A DNA stretch of 64,000 nt from Spartobacteria bacterium (GTDB taxonomy: Bacteria > Verrucomicrobiota > Verrucomicrobiia > Chthoniobacterales > UBA10450): contig PNAA01000017.1 in assembly GCA_003169975.1 (NCBI GenBank), positions 1-64,000 of the forward strand, read 5' to 3'. Position 1 is the first letter of the stretch. Each line of letters opens with the position of its first letter. Of the stretch, positions 16,563 through 25,316 are shown one piece after another. A model generated the notes under the pieces. It was not told where the DNA came from and searched no databases. It was given only the letters and a program-made list of their open reading frames with translations. The position numbers and the translations under genes were made by a program.

Positions 16563-17231
16563 TTAAAGGGCTGCTCGAACGCGTTTCAGGAAGCCGTCCG
16601 GCGCATAGGTGAGCAAGAATTTTTCGCGGGAGCGGTCCATGATGAAAGCGTCGTTTTCCGCCACGAACTGGTGCGCGGCCACCGTTGGCCCAGGCGTGAA
16701 TTCCTTCCACTCCATCACATCCACGATGCCGTCTTCGGCGATAAAGTAGGAGCCCTCGGCGACGAGAGGACCGTATAAGCGCATTTCTTGGAGGACGTGT
16801 CCGGCGGCGTGATTGCCATCGGCGATGACCAACGCTTTGCGCCCGGCCGCGAGTCCTCGTGCTTTCTCGACCGTAGTCGGCGCGATGCTGTCACCATTGA
16901 TGAAGCGCACTTCCGGCGGCAACTGAATCGCAGGCGGCTCCAGATCGATCGCAATGACCAGTGCGTCATCCGCGCGGAACGTCCGCAGCATGTCCGCAAG
17001 CCATAGCGTGGTGCCGCCGTGGCGCACACCGATCTCGATCACCGTATCCACCGCGGTTTCCCAGAGGATTTCCTGCAGAACCCAGAGGTCGAGGACATTT
17101 TTCCACGTCTGCACGCCGCGATAGTGCACTTGATCGAAAACGATCTCACGCTGGTAACGCTCGATCCACTCGCGCAGCGTCATCTCCAGATTCGCCTTCA
17201 ATCCGCTGCCTCCCGCATTCATTTCAGCCAT
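16563..17231 (-). CDS. CmcI-family methyltransferase/hydroxylase-like protein
   Basis: The 222-aa protein matches the cephalosporin hydroxylase family (PF04989), a Rossmann-type SAM-binding fold. EIGVRHGGTTLWLADML (~residues 66-82) is the SAM-binding loop, and ALVIADGNHAAGHVLQEM and YFIAEDG follow. Members usually act as O-methyltransferases in sugar or natural-product pathways. It converges on the tRNA-Ala gene, 46 bases apart. The partner and substrate are unknown. Confidence 0.75.
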   Translation of the reverse strand: MAEMNAGGSGLKANLEMTLREWIERYQREIVFDQVHYRGVQTWKNVLDLWVLQEILWETAVDTVIEIGVRHGGTTLWLADMLRTFRADDALVIAIDLEPPAIQLPPEVRFINGDSIAPTTVEKARGLAAGRKALVIADGNHAAGHVLQEMRLYGPLVAEGSYFIAEDGIVDVMEWKEFTPGPTVAAHQFVAENDAFIMDRSREKFLLTYAPDGFLKRVRAAL

Positions 17232-17324
17232 CTCCCTGATTACTAGGATTCACGCTCCGCCGCCAACTGCAGCAAACGCAGTATTGCGAAGAGAGATAAC
17301 GCCGCAGATCTTCGTAAGAAGTCG

Positions 17325-18362
17325 TTAGGCTGCGCTGAGCGGTTGCGGAGCCGGCGTGATTGTGGGTAAACGCCCGTTGATAAAATCCACGATCTGCTGC
17401 ACGCGAGTCCCGCGACCACGCTCGAAAATGAAGAGGGCGGTCGAGCCTTTCCCGTTTTCCGGAGCGATGACCAGGTTCTCGGAAAGAAATTTCGGCTCCC
17501 GGGCGGCCAGGCAGCCGTCGAGCTGGATTGTCTGCGCTCGCCCACTCCAGCCGCGGCGCGCGACAAAAATAAGTTTCACCGGATCTTCATTCGTCGCGAT
17601 CAGCATGCCGGATGAATTCGCCGGCACACCCCGCAGGCGTTTGCTGATGCACGGCACCGCCCAAGCGACCGTCTCGCCTAACAAATTCTCGCGGGCAAAG
17701 GCGGACGCGTAGCGGGAGGCCAGCGTCGTCGGCAGGGCCGAAGCGGTCTCGCTGGCGGCCGGACCGTTTAGTTTCTTCCAGATGAGCCAGAGCTTTACTT
17801 TCACCGCCCGAAAGATCTTGGGCGCGAAATAAAGGATGATTGAAATGAGGAGAACGAAAATCCCGAGCGCCAATACCGGATTATAATGAATGAGCGCGAG
17901 CCCGCCGATGACCGCGGCGTCCTCCGCCAGGCTTAGGAAGACGTTCGAGAACGGCTCGGGCGACGTGTTGGCCACGAGGCGGGTCGAGGCTTTGGCCGAG
18001 TGCGTAACGAGACTCGCGCCGCCTGCCACGAGCCCGATGACGACATCGAAGGAAGGGCTCGTTTGACCAAGGACCCGAATCGCGAGCAGCGCACCGCCGA
18101 TCGGCCGGATGATGGTGTGGACAGTATCCCACGCCGAGTCGACCCAGGGGATCTTGTCCGCGAAAAATTCCAGGACGTAGAGCGTGCCGGAGATCCAGAG
18201 GATGAGCGGGTCGCCCAGGATGGCGAGTGATTGGTAGGCAGGCGCCAGCACAATCCAGTGCTGGTGAATCGCGAGGCCGGTGACAAAGACGGTCAGGTAA
18301 AGATTAACGCCGGCCAGGCAGGCGAGGCCAAGGGCCACGCCAAGCAGTTTCAACTGGTCCAC
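17325..18362 (-). CDS. DUF4126-domain membrane protein
   Basis: The 345-aa protein has an N-terminal DUF4126 region (~residues 1-190) of about five hydrophobic segments (LGVALGLACLAGVNLYLTVFVTGL, PIGGALLAIRVLG and others). A soluble C-terminal half of ~140 residues follows, with IFVARRGWSGRAQ and ALFIFERGRGTRVQQ. Function is unknown. Its TAA stop is contained in GCCTAACGA, the complement of the recurring word. Confidence 0.7.
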   Translation of the reverse strand: MDQLKLLGVALGLACLAGVNLYLTVFVTGLAIHQHWIVLAPAYQSLAILGDPLILWISGTLYVLEFFADKIPWVDSAWDTVHTIIRPIGGALLAIRVLGQTSPSFDVVIGLVAGGASLVTHSAKASTRLVANTSPEPFSNVFLSLAEDAAVIGGLALIHYNPVLALGIFVLLISIILYFAPKIFRAVKVKLWLIWKKLNGPAASETASALPTTLASRYASAFARENLLGETVAWAVPCISKRLRGVPANSSGMLIATNEDPVKLIFVARRGWSGRAQTIQLDGCLAAREPKFLSENLVIAPENGKGSTALFIFERGRGTRVQQIVDFINGRLPTITPAPQPLSAA

Positions 18363-18493
18363 GACGAAATTATGCGGGCGGGCGCAACGAAGTCACGCGG
18401 TTTCGCGCGCGGCCTTCTTTTCGACCGGATTTGCGAAATTCAAGGGATGAGAAAAATCTTGTTAATCCGGTTAATCCTGTCTTTTTCCTGCCG

Positions 18494-19774
18494 ATGCTCG
18501 ATATTCGTCTGATCCGTGAAGAGCCCGACTTCGTGAAAAGCCGGCTCGCGAGTCGCGGTGGAGACGATCAGCGGAAGATCGATGAAGTGCTCGCGGTCGA
18601 CACGGAGCGACGGAAAATGGAGACGGCGCTGCAGCAGTGCAACGCCGACCGGAAACGTCTGAGCAAGGAAATTGGCGGTGCCCGCAGCCGGGGCGAAGAC
18701 GCCACCGAGCTGGAGGAACATGTCCGGCAGATCGGCGACGAGATCGCAGAGCTCGTTAGGCAAACAGCCGCGGCGGAAGAACGCCAGCGTGATTTGCTCC
18801 TCAATATTCCGAACCTCCCGCACGCCGATACGCCCGTCGGCGCGACGGCCGCGGATAATCCAGTCGTGCGCAGCTGGGGCGAGAAACCGCAATTCGACCA
18901 CCCGGTTTTGGATCACGTCGCGCTCGGCGCGAAGTTGAAACTCTTCGACGCCGAGCGGGCGACGAAGCTGAGCGGGAGCGGATTCATTTGTTTCACTGGA
19001 GCGGGCGCGCGCCTGGAACGGGCGTTGATCCAGTTCATGCTCGACCTGCACACCCGCGAGCACGGCTATCTGGAGGTGAGCCCGCCGTTTCTCGTGCGGC
19101 GCGATTGCATGGTCGGCACGACGCAGTTGCCGAAGTTCGAGGAAGACATGTACGGGCTGGAAAACGGGGCCATGTTTCTCGCGCCGACCGCGGAAGTGCC
19201 GGTGACCAATCTCCATCGCGAAGAGCTGCTCGCGGCGTCGGACCTGCCGAAGAAATACACGGCTTACACACCGTGCTTTCGCCGCGAAGCCGGTTCCGCC
19301 GGACGCGAGACGCGCGGGATCATTCGCGTCCATCAGTTCGACAAAGTGGAACTGGTCAAGATCACCGCGCCCGAAAATTCCTACGCGGAACACGAGGCGC
19401 TGACGGCCGACGCGGAACACGTTTTGCAATCGTTAGGACTGCATTACCGCGTGATCGAACTTTGCACCGGCGATCTCGGTTTCGGTTCGGCTAAAACCTA
19501 CGATCTCGAGGTTTGGTCGCCCGGGTCCCGCGACGGCGGGACCTACCTGGAGGTTTCGAGCTGTTCGAATTTTGAAGATTTCCAGGCGCGCCGGATGAAT
19601 CTGCGTTTCAAGGACGCCGCGGGCAAGAATCGCTTCTGCCACACCCTGAATGGTTCGGGCACGGCCCTGCCGAGGCTTTTCGCCGCGCTGGTGGAGACGA
19701 ATCAGCAACCCGATGGTTCAATCCGGATTCCCGAGAAGCTGCAACCGTTCTTCGGCGCGGCGGAAATTCGTTAG
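18494..19774 (+). CDS. serS: Seryl-tRNA synthetase
   Basis: The 426-aa enzyme has an N-terminal coiled-coil tRNA-binding arm (residues ~1-110, MLDIRLIREEPDFV start), then the class II core: motif 2 FRREAGSAGRETRGIIRVHQF and motif 3 LNGSGTALPRLFAALVE. It charges tRNA-Ser (and tRNA-Sec) in the cytoplasm. The ATG at 18494 gives the canonical N terminus. The TAG stop lies in TCGTTAGGC at 19768-19776, and the facing DUF72 gene takes its TAA from the same nine bases. Confidence 0.95.
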   Translation: MLDIRLIREEPDFVKSRLASRGGDDQRKIDEVLAVDTERRKMETALQQCNADRKRLSKEIGGARSRGEDATELEEHVRQIGDEIAELVRQTAAAEERQRDLLLNIPNLPHADTPVGATAADNPVVRSWGEKPQFDHPVLDHVALGAKLKLFDAERATKLSGSGFICFTGAGARLERALIQFMLDLHTREHGYLEVSPPFLVRRDCMVGTTQLPKFEEDMYGLENGAMFLAPTAEVPVTNLHREELLAASDLPKKYTAYTPCFRREAGSAGRETRGIIRVHQFDKVELVKITAPENSYAEHEALTADAEHVLQSLGLHYRVIELCTGDLGFGSAKTYDLEVWSPGSRDGGTYLEVSSCSNFEDFQARRMNLRFKDAAGKNRFCHTLNGSGTALPRLFAALVETNQQPDGSIRIPEKLQPFFGAAEIR

Positions 19775-20694
19775 GCTGAGGGCGGCGTTTCGGCGAAGAG
19801 ATCGAGCTGACCGCGCTCGTTAGGCGAGGAGGCCTTTTCACCGGCCGGCAACGGCAGATCGAAGCCGAGGCGTCGCGCGAGACGCTGGCACGTCTCCGGA
19901 GAGAAACCTTCGTAGTGATTGTTGGCGAACGTCCAGACGCTGCGGATTTCGGCGAGATGCCGCTGGATGCGCAGGGCCCAGCTATCCAGCGCCGCCTCGC
20001 GTTTCCAGAGGAGTTTGCCGTAGCGATGGATGCGCTGGCCGGCGCCATCATATTTCGTCAGGGCATCGCCCAGCAGCCGGAGATAGAGGAAATCAGTCGT
20101 GATCGGCTGGAACTCGAAGGGCGCCAGGTTGCGCTCATTCAGCGGGCTCATATCGGACCAAACCCAGCAGAGGCGGTGTTTCTCGAAGAGCCGAATGAAG
20201 TGCGGCCGATGCCAGCCGGGGTGGCGGAATTCGATCGCGAAACGAAAATCCGCCGGCAATTGCGCGACGAAATCCCGAAACGCTGTTTTCTCCTCTTTCG
20301 GCGCGTAGGAGGGCGGTAGTTGAATCAGGACGACGCGCAACTTCGGCGCGAGCGGCTCGAGCGCGCGGAGAAATGCGCTCAGTTCGGTGCGGCAATCGCG
20401 CAGCCGGCGCTGATGCGTAATTTCGCGGGGTAATTTGCAGGTGAACCGAAAGTGCGGCGGCGTCATCTCCACCCACCGCCGGGCCGTCGCTTCCGATGGC
20501 GCGCTGTAAAAAGTCGAGTCGATCTCGACCGCAGGGAAGAAGCGAGCGTAAAATTCGAGCCAGCGATTCGAAGGCCAATCTCCCGGGTAGAACGCGCCGC
20601 TCCACTCGTCGAAGCTCCAGGCACAGGTGCCGATGCGGATTTTCTGCTGCTCGATCAAGTTCAAGGTGCGCCGAAGACCAGCCCGCGCCTCCAT
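19771..20694 (-). CDS. DUF72 (YecE-like) family protein
   Basis: The TIM-barrel-like DUF72 protein contains RIGTCAWSFDEWSGAFYP, FARFFPAVEIDSTFY, FAIEFRHPGW, YLRLLGD and the C-terminal FANNHYEGFSPETCQ, all family landmarks. Function is not established for the family. I start it at 20694 (MEARAGLRR); an in-frame ATG at 20811 would add 39 unlikely residues. It is convergent with serS with a 4-base overlap. Confidence 0.85.
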   Translation of the reverse strand: MEARAGLRRTLNLIEQQKIRIGTCAWSFDEWSGAFYPGDWPSNRWLEFYARFFPAVEIDSTFYSAPSEATARRWVEMTPPHFRFTCKLPREITHQRRLRDCRTELSAFLRALEPLAPKLRVVLIQLPPSYAPKEEKTAFRDFVAQLPADFRFAIEFRHPGWHRPHFIRLFEKHRLCWVWSDMSPLNERNLAPFEFQPITTDFLYLRLLGDALTKYDGAGQRIHRYGKLLWKREAALDSWALRIQRHLAEIRSVWTFANNHYEGFSPETCQRLARRLGFDLPLPAGEKASSPNERGQLDLFAETPPSA

Positions 20695-20827
20695 CGTCGC
20701 GTCGCCGTTGCCAAGGTTATCGAATCGGAGCGCACGGTCACGTGTTTTCCCGGGAGCCTTTCCTGCGCGAGGCGGCGGGTCCCCCGGCTTGACGGCATGG
20801 ACATCGTTCATTACCCTGCGAATCCCG

Positions 20828-22069
20828 ATGACCTATCGAGTTCGCTTCCTTCTTTTGTTCGCTGCCGCCTGCGTGGCGTTTCCCGAGCGAAGCCCCGCCC
20901 CCGTCGTTTTTCGCCCGAACGCGAAAGCGAAATATCAGAATCCGGGTGAAGCGGAGATCAGCGGCAACGCCAACGAGCTTTTCAACAAAGCGGAGGCCGC
21001 GGAGACACGTGGCGACCACAAGTTGGCCATCAAGATCTACAAACGGCTGGTGAAGCGCTACCCGCGTTCGAATCACGCGCCGGAGGCGACCTACCGCGCG
21101 GCGCGGCTGACGGAGAACGGAGGCGACCTGCTCAAAGCCGCCGGCATTTACCGGGGCCTGATGGAGGCTTACCCCCAGACGGAGCATTTCCAGGAAGCAA
21201 TCGAATCGCAGTTCCGTATCGGCGAGATTTATCTCAACCAGAGAAAGAAAAAGGTCCTTGGCGTGACCGTCGGCGCGACCCTGGACTACGCGGTCGAAAT
21301 CTTTGCCTCGATCGTGCGCAGCGCGCCCTACGGCCGCTATACGGCGCGGGCGCAGTTCGACATCGGACGGGCGCGTGAGAAACAAGGCTCGTCGGACCTG
21401 GCGATCGACGCCTACCAATCGGTCGTGGAGAAATTCTCGAATGATCCGTTGGCGGTCGATGCCCAGTACCAAATCGGATACATCTGGCTGGCGGCCACCC
21501 GCGCCGGCACCTACGATCCGGATGCGGCCGAGAAGGCGCGGATCGCCTTCCAGGATTTTCTTTTCCGCTTTCCGAAAAGTGAGAAGGCGCCGCAAGCGCG
21601 GGAAAATCTCGCCTTGCTCGAGCATCGGCAGACCAAGGGGTCTCTCGATATCGCAAAATATTACGACAAGGCAAAGAACTACCGCGCGGCGGTGCTTTAT
21701 TACAACGAGGTGATTCGGCAGCAGCCCGGCTCGAGCGAGAGCCAAATCGCGCAAAAGCGGATCGATCAGTTACGCGCCAAAGTGGGCGAAGCCGCCTTGC
21801 AATCGGCCGCCACGATCGCGGAACGCAACGCGAAGAATAATCCGAAAAAAACAGCCGCCAAAGCTCCCGCTTCCGCGCCTCCCACCCATGAGGAGCGAGC
21901 GCCGGTCCCGCCCCAAATGCGCGGCAATCCGAACGATATCGCACCGTTGCCGCCCTCGGCGGATTCGGACTCGCTGCCACCGCCCGCTTCGACGGACGGT
22001 TCCGCCCCCCCTGATGCCGCTGCGACGCCGGAGCCTTCCGCGACGCCAGAGGCAACCGCCACCCCGTAG
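20828..22069 (+). CDS. bamD: BamD-like outer-membrane assembly TPR protein
   Basis: The 413-aa protein has a signal peptide (MTYRVRFLLLFAAACVAF) and then BamD/YfiO-type TPR repeats across residues ~40-280 (LFNKAEAAETRGDHKLAIKIYKRLVKRYP; ATYRAARLTENGGDLLKAA). A proline/serine/alanine-rich tail with TPEPSATPEATATP ends it. It would act in the BAM complex inserting outer-membrane proteins. Classical BamD is a ~245-residue lipoprotein. This version is longer and no lipobox is obvious, so membrane attachment may differ. The next gene, an LptE-like lipoprotein, starts 2 bases later. Confidence 0.75.
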   Translation: MTYRVRFLLLFAAACVAFPERSPAPVVFRPNAKAKYQNPGEAEISGNANELFNKAEAAETRGDHKLAIKIYKRLVKRYPRSNHAPEATYRAARLTENGGDLLKAAGIYRGLMEAYPQTEHFQEAIESQFRIGEIYLNQRKKKVLGVTVGATLDYAVEIFASIVRSAPYGRYTARAQFDIGRAREKQGSSDLAIDAYQSVVEKFSNDPLAVDAQYQIGYIWLAATRAGTYDPDAAEKARIAFQDFLFRFPKSEKAPQARENLALLEHRQTKGSLDIAKYYDKAKNYRAAVLYYNEVIRQQPGSSESQIAQKRIDQLRAKVGEAALQSAATIAERNAKNNPKKTAAKAPASAPPTHEERAPVPPQMRGNPNDIAPLPPSADSDSLPPPASTDGSAPPDAAATPEPSATPEATATP

Positions 22070-22071
22070 CG

Positions 22072-22581
22072 GTGAAAAGACCTTTTACCGCCGCCGTGCT
22101 CCTCCTTTCGTTAGGCGGATGCGCGGGGTATCACATCGGGCCGGTGCAGCCTTATTATCTGCGCGCCATCCACAGCATCGCGGTGCCGACTTTTGAAAAC
22201 AGAACGCTCGTCCCGCGCATCTCCGTGCTCGTGACCGATAGCGTGATCAAGCAATTCCAACAGGATGGCACCTATCGCGTCGCGAGCGACGACCAGGCCG
22301 ACGCGATCGTGAAAGGCGCAATCGTCCGGATCACCCGGGCCCCGGCACGTTCCCTGCGCGGCAACGTCCTCGCGACGACGGAATTCAGCCTCTCGCTCCA
22401 GGTTCGCTATTCGCTGGTGGAACGCGGGAGCGGCAAAATTCTGGCCGCGCCGGTGGACGTGTTCGGCACGACCAGCTTCTTCGTTGGACCCGACATCACT
22501 TCCGATGAACAACAGGCCTTGCCGCTCGCGGCGGAGGAATTGGCGACCCGTCTCGTCAGCCAGCTGAGCGAAGGCTGGTAG
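22072..22581 (+). CDS. lptE: LptE-like LPS-assembly lipoprotein
   Basis: The 169-aa product begins at GTG and has a lipobox LSLGGC (C17), then the LptE pattern GYHIGP, IHSIAVPTFENRTLVPRIS and LVTDSVIKQFQQDGTYRV. LptE plugs the LptD barrel and helps LPS reach the cell surface. Two-base spacing from bamD and from the next TPR gene indicates one operon. One TCGTTAGGC (22108) encodes part of the lipobox. Confidence 0.8.
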   Translation: MKRPFTAAVLLLSLGGCAGYHIGPVQPYYLRAIHSIAVPTFENRTLVPRISVLVTDSVIKQFQQDGTYRVASDDQADAIVKGAIVRITRAPARSLRGNVLATTEFSLSLQVRYSLVERGSGKILAAPVDVFGTTSFFVGPDITSDEQQALPLAAEELATRLVSQLSEGW

Positions 22582-22583
22582 CC

Positions 22584-23462
22584 GTGAAAGGCGAAGAAAA
22601 ACTCTGGTCCATTCTAAACGATAAGCTGGAGATGCTGCGCGCCGGCAATCGCCTGCCGGAGGCGATCCGCGTCGGCGAGACGGCGCTCGAACTGGCCCGG
22701 CGAACTTTCCCGGAGACGCATCCATCGCTTGCCCTCAGCTACGAACGCCTCGGGCAACTTTACGATCAGCAGGGGCGCCGCGCGGAAGCGAAACCCTATC
22801 TGGTCAAAGCACTCCGGATGATCGAAAAAAACGAACCCGCCGATCAGCGGGCGATTTATCGAATGGCGCGCCGCCTGGCGTATCTATGCGATGTGAACGG
22901 CAGCCAGGAAGAAGCCATCACTTACTACGAAAAGGCCATCCACGCCGAAGGCGAGCTGGGCGCAGTGCTCCACTCCGATCTCGGCACGATGCTGAACAAC
23001 GTCGCGCTCATCTACCGCAAGAGCGGCCGGGAAAAAGCCGCCGAGCCGTATTACCTGCACGCTCTCGAAATTTATGAAAAGCAGCTCGGGCTCGAGCACG
23101 CCGACGTCGCCGCGGTGCTCAATAATCTTGGCGTCTTTTATACCAACGAGGGACGCTTCGAGGAAGCGGAGAAGATGCACGACCGCGCCCTTGCGATTCG
23201 CCGCAAGGCAAACCCGGGCAGCCATGCGGATATTGCGCAATCGAACTGCAATCTAGCGGTCGTTTACCATTCGCGGGGCGACCTGGCGCGCGCCGGGGAG
23301 CTTTACCGGGAATCGCTCCGGGAGTGGGAGGAGATGGCGGGAAAACCGCCGGAGGATTACGAAATCGTCGCCTCCAATTACGCCGACCTCCTGAGATCGT
23401 TAGGCAAAGCGCGCAAGGCCGGCTCGATCGAATCGCGCGCCCGGAAAATGCGCGGTCGCTGA
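22584..23462 (+). CDS. TPR repeat protein
   Basis: The 292-aa protein is composed of about six TPR units of the kinesin-light-chain style (LALSYERLGQLYDQQGRRAEAKPYLVKAL, VLNNLGVFYTNEGRFEEAEKM). It has no signal peptide, starts at GTG, and is 2 bases behind lptE, so it is probably translated from the same transcript. It is likely a scaffold or regulator; the partner is unknown. Confidence 0.7.
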   Translation: MKGEEKLWSILNDKLEMLRAGNRLPEAIRVGETALELARRTFPETHPSLALSYERLGQLYDQQGRRAEAKPYLVKALRMIEKNEPADQRAIYRMARRLAYLCDVNGSQEEAITYYEKAIHAEGELGAVLHSDLGTMLNNVALIYRKSGREKAAEPYYLHALEIYEKQLGLEHADVAAVLNNLGVFYTNEGRFEEAEKMHDRALAIRRKANPGSHADIAQSNCNLAVVYHSRGDLARAGELYRESLREWEEMAGKPPEDYEIVASNYADLLRSLGKARKAGSIESRARKMRGR

Positions 23463-23516
23463 TTGGCGCTTGCGGTCGGGGCGGCGTCGGGCAACTTACC
23501 ACCCGCGCAGCGCGAC

Positions 23517-23597
23517 GCTCACGTGGCGGAATGGCAGACGCGTACGGCTCAGGACCGTATGGGGCAACCCGTGGAGGTTCGACTCCTCTCGTGAGCA
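23517..23597 (+). tRNA. tRNA-Leu(CAG)
   Basis: The 81-base type II tRNA has acceptor GCTCACG/CGTGAGC, anticodon stem TACGG/CCGTA around CTCAGGA (anticodon CAG), a long variable arm, T loop TTCGACT and discriminator A. CCA is not encoded. A 7-bp hairpin CTTCCGC/GCGGAAG follows at about 23639-23658 but lacks a T tract. Confidence 0.93.
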
Positions 23598-23808
23598 CCC
23601 GCTCGGCCGGCCTTGTACGTTCACGGAATATTTGATTACTTCCGCGAATAAGCGGAAGAAGCCGGAAATACCCCTCATTGGGGCTACTTACGCTGCGGTT
23701 CAACGAACCTGCAACGTAGATGCAGCGGCTCTAAACGGTCTTCAAACGGGGCGTAGTCCAACAGGAGACGAGAATGGGAGGTTGGTCCCACGTCCTCAGA
23801 TTGATTCG

Positions 23809-24246
23809 TTAGCGCGGCGGACCTTCGCGGCTCGCGTAGTAGGCTTGGACTTCATTGCGCTCGAGAAAGCCGTCGTGATTGGTGTCCGCCTCCTTCATGA
23901 TTTTGTTCGCGATTCCGTGCGCGCGGCCATACGTGATCGCTTCCTCCTTCGTTACGATTCCGTCGTGGTTCGCATCGCGTTTCTTGAAATCCGCGATGAG
24001 TCTGGGGTCACCGCCGGTCCATTCCTCCTGGGTCATGCGACCATCATGATTCGCATCGCGCGAATTGAAAATTTCGTTGACGAGAAAATCGCTCGCTTCA
24101 TTTCGCGAAAGTTTGCCATCGTGATTCGCATCGGCGGCGTCGAAGCCGCCCGGTCCATTTTCGGCCACCTGTTTCGGTTGCAGGTTCTTGTTTGTCGCGC
24201 ATGCGCTCAAAGCAGCGAGAGCAAGAGCGACGACGGCGCGTCGCAT
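23809..24246 (-). CDS. EF-hand lipoprotein
   Basis: The 145-aa protein starts with a lipoprotein signal (MRRAVVALALAALSAC) and contains four EF-hand loops: DANHDGKLSRNE, DANHDGRMTQEE, DANHDGIVTKEE and DTNHDGFLERNE, each with the canonical Asp/Asn/Gly/Glu positions. It is likely a Ca-binding envelope protein. An upstream in-frame start at 24291 would place 15 basic residues before the signal; 24246 is preferred. Confidence 0.75.
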   Translation of the reverse strand: MRRAVVALALAALSACATNKNLQPKQVAENGPGGFDAADANHDGKLSRNEASDFLVNEIFNSRDANHDGRMTQEEWTGGDPRLIADFKKRDANHDGIVTKEEAITYGRAHGIANKIMKEADTNHDGFLERNEVQAYYASREGPPR

Positions 24247-24348
24247 TTGCTCGCTCAGATTACGAATGGTGTTTTGATGTTTTCTCTTCATGATCAGGTT
24301 TCGATTTCAGCTGTTGTATGAAAGCGAGCACGTACAATCAACCATCAA

Positions 24349-24737
24349 TCACGGTGTCTTGTCGTTTTTGTTTTCCGGCAGTGGCAGCCCGACGCGTATT
24401 AGTTCCGAGAAATCTGGCGATACGCCGGCCGCCTTGGCGCGAGCATTGATCTGACTGCGTGCCTTAAGTTCGGGAAAAGGCAGGCTACGATCAATAAAGC
24501 GGCGCGAATAAAGCAGTTCGTCCATCTTGCCGTTAAGGAGAACCCTCCAATTCCAAGGCGGCATGTTCCCATGCTCGACTGCGATGTTGGCCGCTCGGAT
24601 GTTCGTGGTGCAGTTGTCGGTTATCGCGTTATAAAATTCCGGTTTATCGTGCAACTTATCGTGCAACTGATTGAGGTGCTTTAAGTACTCAAGAAAAATC
24701 AGGCGCGTTTCTCCCAAGCTGAATACTTGTCCTTTGT
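24349..24737 (-). pseudogene. DUF4105 protein, C-terminal fragment
   Basis: The last ~125 residues of a DUF4105 (Lnb-like) protein are recognisable: FLEYLKHLNQLH, PEFYNAITDNCTTNI with the conserved N-C-T-T, WRVLLNGKMDELLYSRRFID and DFSELIRVGLP. The N-terminal two thirds are missing. Upstream the frame merely mirrors the plus-strand fragment, so the gene was cut near 24737. Confidence 0.6.
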
Positions 24738-24744
24738 CCGTCGG

Positions 24745-25189
24745 GAGGGACTTTGAACTCGATGAAACCATCAAGCTGGCAGTGGACGCCAAAACTGCGG
24801 TGTGCATGTGGGGGCCGTACGAGATCAGCAACGAGGCCTTCGATCTGGTCGTGAAGCGCCTGCGCCTGCTCGATGGAGGAACCATTAAATATCGCGCCGA
24901 TGACCGCCTTTATCGCAAGGATAGAATCGCCATCAATTGCTTCCATGCCATGGCGGGTTTGGACGAACTTTACCCCAATGGTGGAATCTTCGGGACAGGA
25001 TTTAAAATGTGGGGGCTCAATGGCACGGCAAGAGTCCTGATCGAATACAAAGCGAAGGCGGGTAAAAAAGGCCTCCTTCTTGAGCCAGTAGATGAGAAAA
25101 AGGACCGTTATGGATTTGTCTATGCGCCCACCCGGAATAGCCACGATGTTTATGATCCCTTCAAAATCGCGTCTGCATATCGAAGGTAA
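24745..25189 (+). pseudogene. Unknown gene, 3' fragment
   Basis: About 148 codons look coding (TIKLAVDAKTAVCMWGPYEISNEAFDL..., DRIAINCFHAMAGLDELYPNGG) and end normally at 25189, but no start codon or ribosome site lies near the junction with the DUF4105 fragment. No family is recognised. The only in-frame ATG (24671) lies inside the neighbouring fragment. Confidence 0.4.
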
Positions 25190-25316
25190 CACTGGGCGGA
25201 AATCGAGCGTCTGACATTACCCGACGCTCCGTCAGGGACAGATAAATGCGGTTTTGCAATCCGGGCGTGAAACCGTTGGACTGCTGGAGGGGCGGCCCTA
25301 AGATGCCGCACCTATT

